From Tannerellaceae bacterium (GTDB taxonomy: Bacteria > Bacteroidota > Bacteroidia > Bacteroidales > Tannerellaceae), in contig JAITRG010000057.1 in NCBI GenBank assembly GCA_031288515.1, forward strand, positions 1-34,961: DNA of 34,961 nucleotides. Reading direction: 5' to 3'. Positions 34,612 through 34,961 of the stretch are shown here, piece after piece. The position numbers and the translations under genes were made by a program. Each line of letters starts with the position of its first letter. Position 1 is the stretch's first letter. Under the pieces are notes generated by a model. It saw only the letters and a program-made list of their open reading frames with translations, made no database searches and was not told the origin of the DNA.

Positions 34612-34690
34612 CGGGGCTGAAAGAAGACCTTTCAGCCATAGCCGTTCATACGCAAGCGCTTATAAACCGGCTGGAAGCTGAAAGATAGCG
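34612..34690. repeat. Second CTTTCAG hairpin module within the right-arm extra block
   Basis: CTTTCAGCC (34629-34637) and GGCTGGAAGCTGAAAG (34669-34684) are in inverted orientation. 34660-34684 matches the internal module at 17735-17759 at 24 of 25 positions. No 22-nt array follows it. Confidence 0.6.
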
Positions 34691-34907
34691 CCAGACAAGC
34701 CTGTGTAATGGGGTTAATGGCATGGGCCTGAAGAGAGGGAGGGGGCTTTATGCTTTTGATGAGAAAGTAGTAATGCGTTAAAGTAGAATTATGGAAATAT
34801 GAATATAAAGGGATGGTAAATGAACACATAAAAAAAGAATTTCTGTAACTACTCAGGTACTCTGAAAAGAGGAAAAGAGGAAAAGAGGATGAAACCGGGA
34901 AAAATAT

Positions 34908-34915
34908 TATCTTTG
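34908..34915 (+). promoter_or_regulatory. -7 box for the right partial ORF
   Basis: TATCTTTG lies five bases from the GTG start, mirroring the left end. Confidence 0.5.
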
Positions 34916-34919
34916 CGCC

Positions 34920-34961
34920 GTGGAAGAAACGATAACCATAAGGCGTTCGGAATATGAACAA
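34920..34961 (+). CDS. Partial ORF running off the right end, possibly IS66-type transposase N-terminus
   Basis: GTG at 34920 opens VEETITIRRSEYEQ, fourteen codons to the window end. It is homologous to the left-end frame, with differences that keep or conservatively change the amino acids. The ITI-RR-SEYEQ style N-terminus recalls IS66-type TnpC proteins, but the fragment is too short for certainty. Confidence 0.4.
   Translation, partial: MEETITIRRSEYEQ

Larger units (their letters stand above)
34142..34961. repeat. Right arm of the long inverted repeat flanking the window
   Basis: This arm is the inverted counterpart of 1-560. It contains the hairpin module (34165-34330), the 11-unit 22-nt array (34338-34579), an extra block of about 240 bp (34605-34844) absent on the left, the shared TAACTACTCAGGTACT segment and an outward ORF start. 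The extra block is bordered by TTTCTG on both sides and carries a second copy of the CTTTCAG hairpin module. No other gene is credible in this stretch. Confidence 0.85.

Noticed and set aside
1..34961. The whole window as a composite transposon or genomic island
   Set aside because: Inverted end copies suggest it, but the content is core metabolism with no transfer genes and no compositional break; assembly ending at repeats is simpler.

Overview
The window looks like a chromosomal segment of a Bacteroidales bacterium, probably near Parabacteroides/Tannerella. Evidence: Bacteroidetes-type promoters (TAnnTTTG -7 boxes, one with a perfectly spaced TTTG -33 box), weak ribosome binding sites, the long three-domain form of IspG, a SIS-only KpsF/GutQ isomerase, a CarboxypepD_reg/beta-barrel outer-membrane protein, a hybrid sensor kinase, and remnants of a C10-type cysteine protease with a BACON-like lipoprotein. 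Content is mostly housekeeping. No rRNA, tRNA, integrase, phage or CRISPR locus was seen.

Layout. 1-984: repeat arm reading into a partial outward ORF, then non-coding DNA with a short 22-nt tandem repeat. 985-5522: outer-membrane beta-barrel protein (-), DUF6261-like protein (+), M16 zinc peptidase (-). 5793-11377: kpsF-like isomerase, PfkB sugar kinase and a phosphatase-like lipoprotein lacking the catalytic Cys, then a DEAD-box RNA helicase and a secreted LRR protein (all +). 11536-15744: hybrid histidine kinase and pepD (+). 15811-17640: decayed zone with a broken C10 protease, a lipoprotein whose end is a palindromic insert, a MITE-like element and a small PH-like membrane protein. 17640-17979: copy of a non-coding repeat. 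17950-24981 (-): rpoN, PAP2-like protein, gcvH, purE and ispG as one likely operon; ksgA-mgtE as another. 25072-27082 (+): translationally coupled UPF0104 membrane protein, VOC protein and left-handed beta-helix protein. 27072-33710 (-): leuA-leuC-leuD-second LeuA-like synthase-mgsA-leuB. 33711-34961: attenuator leader of the leu operon and the right repeat arm, ending in a second outward partial ORF.

Two things stand out. First, a repeat family occurs three times (141-365, 17863-17979, 34338-34579). It is a tandem array of degenerate dyad units with a period of exactly 22 nt (5, 10 and 11 units), bounded by inverted A-run/T-run termini and accompanied by a second CTTTCAG-type hairpin module. 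The internal copy supplies the last codons and stop of ispG. Second, the leu operon has a complete-looking attenuator: a consensus promoter, a 22-residue leader peptide with seven Leu/Ile in eight consecutive codons, and mutually exclusive pairing segments ending in a terminator before leuA. The Ile codons and the second LeuA-like enzyme suggest the operon serves both leucine and, through citramalate, isoleucine synthesis.

The two window ends are near-identical and inverted, each reading out into the start of the same kind of ORF. This could be a pair of inverted mobile elements, or simply a contig that stops at repeats.
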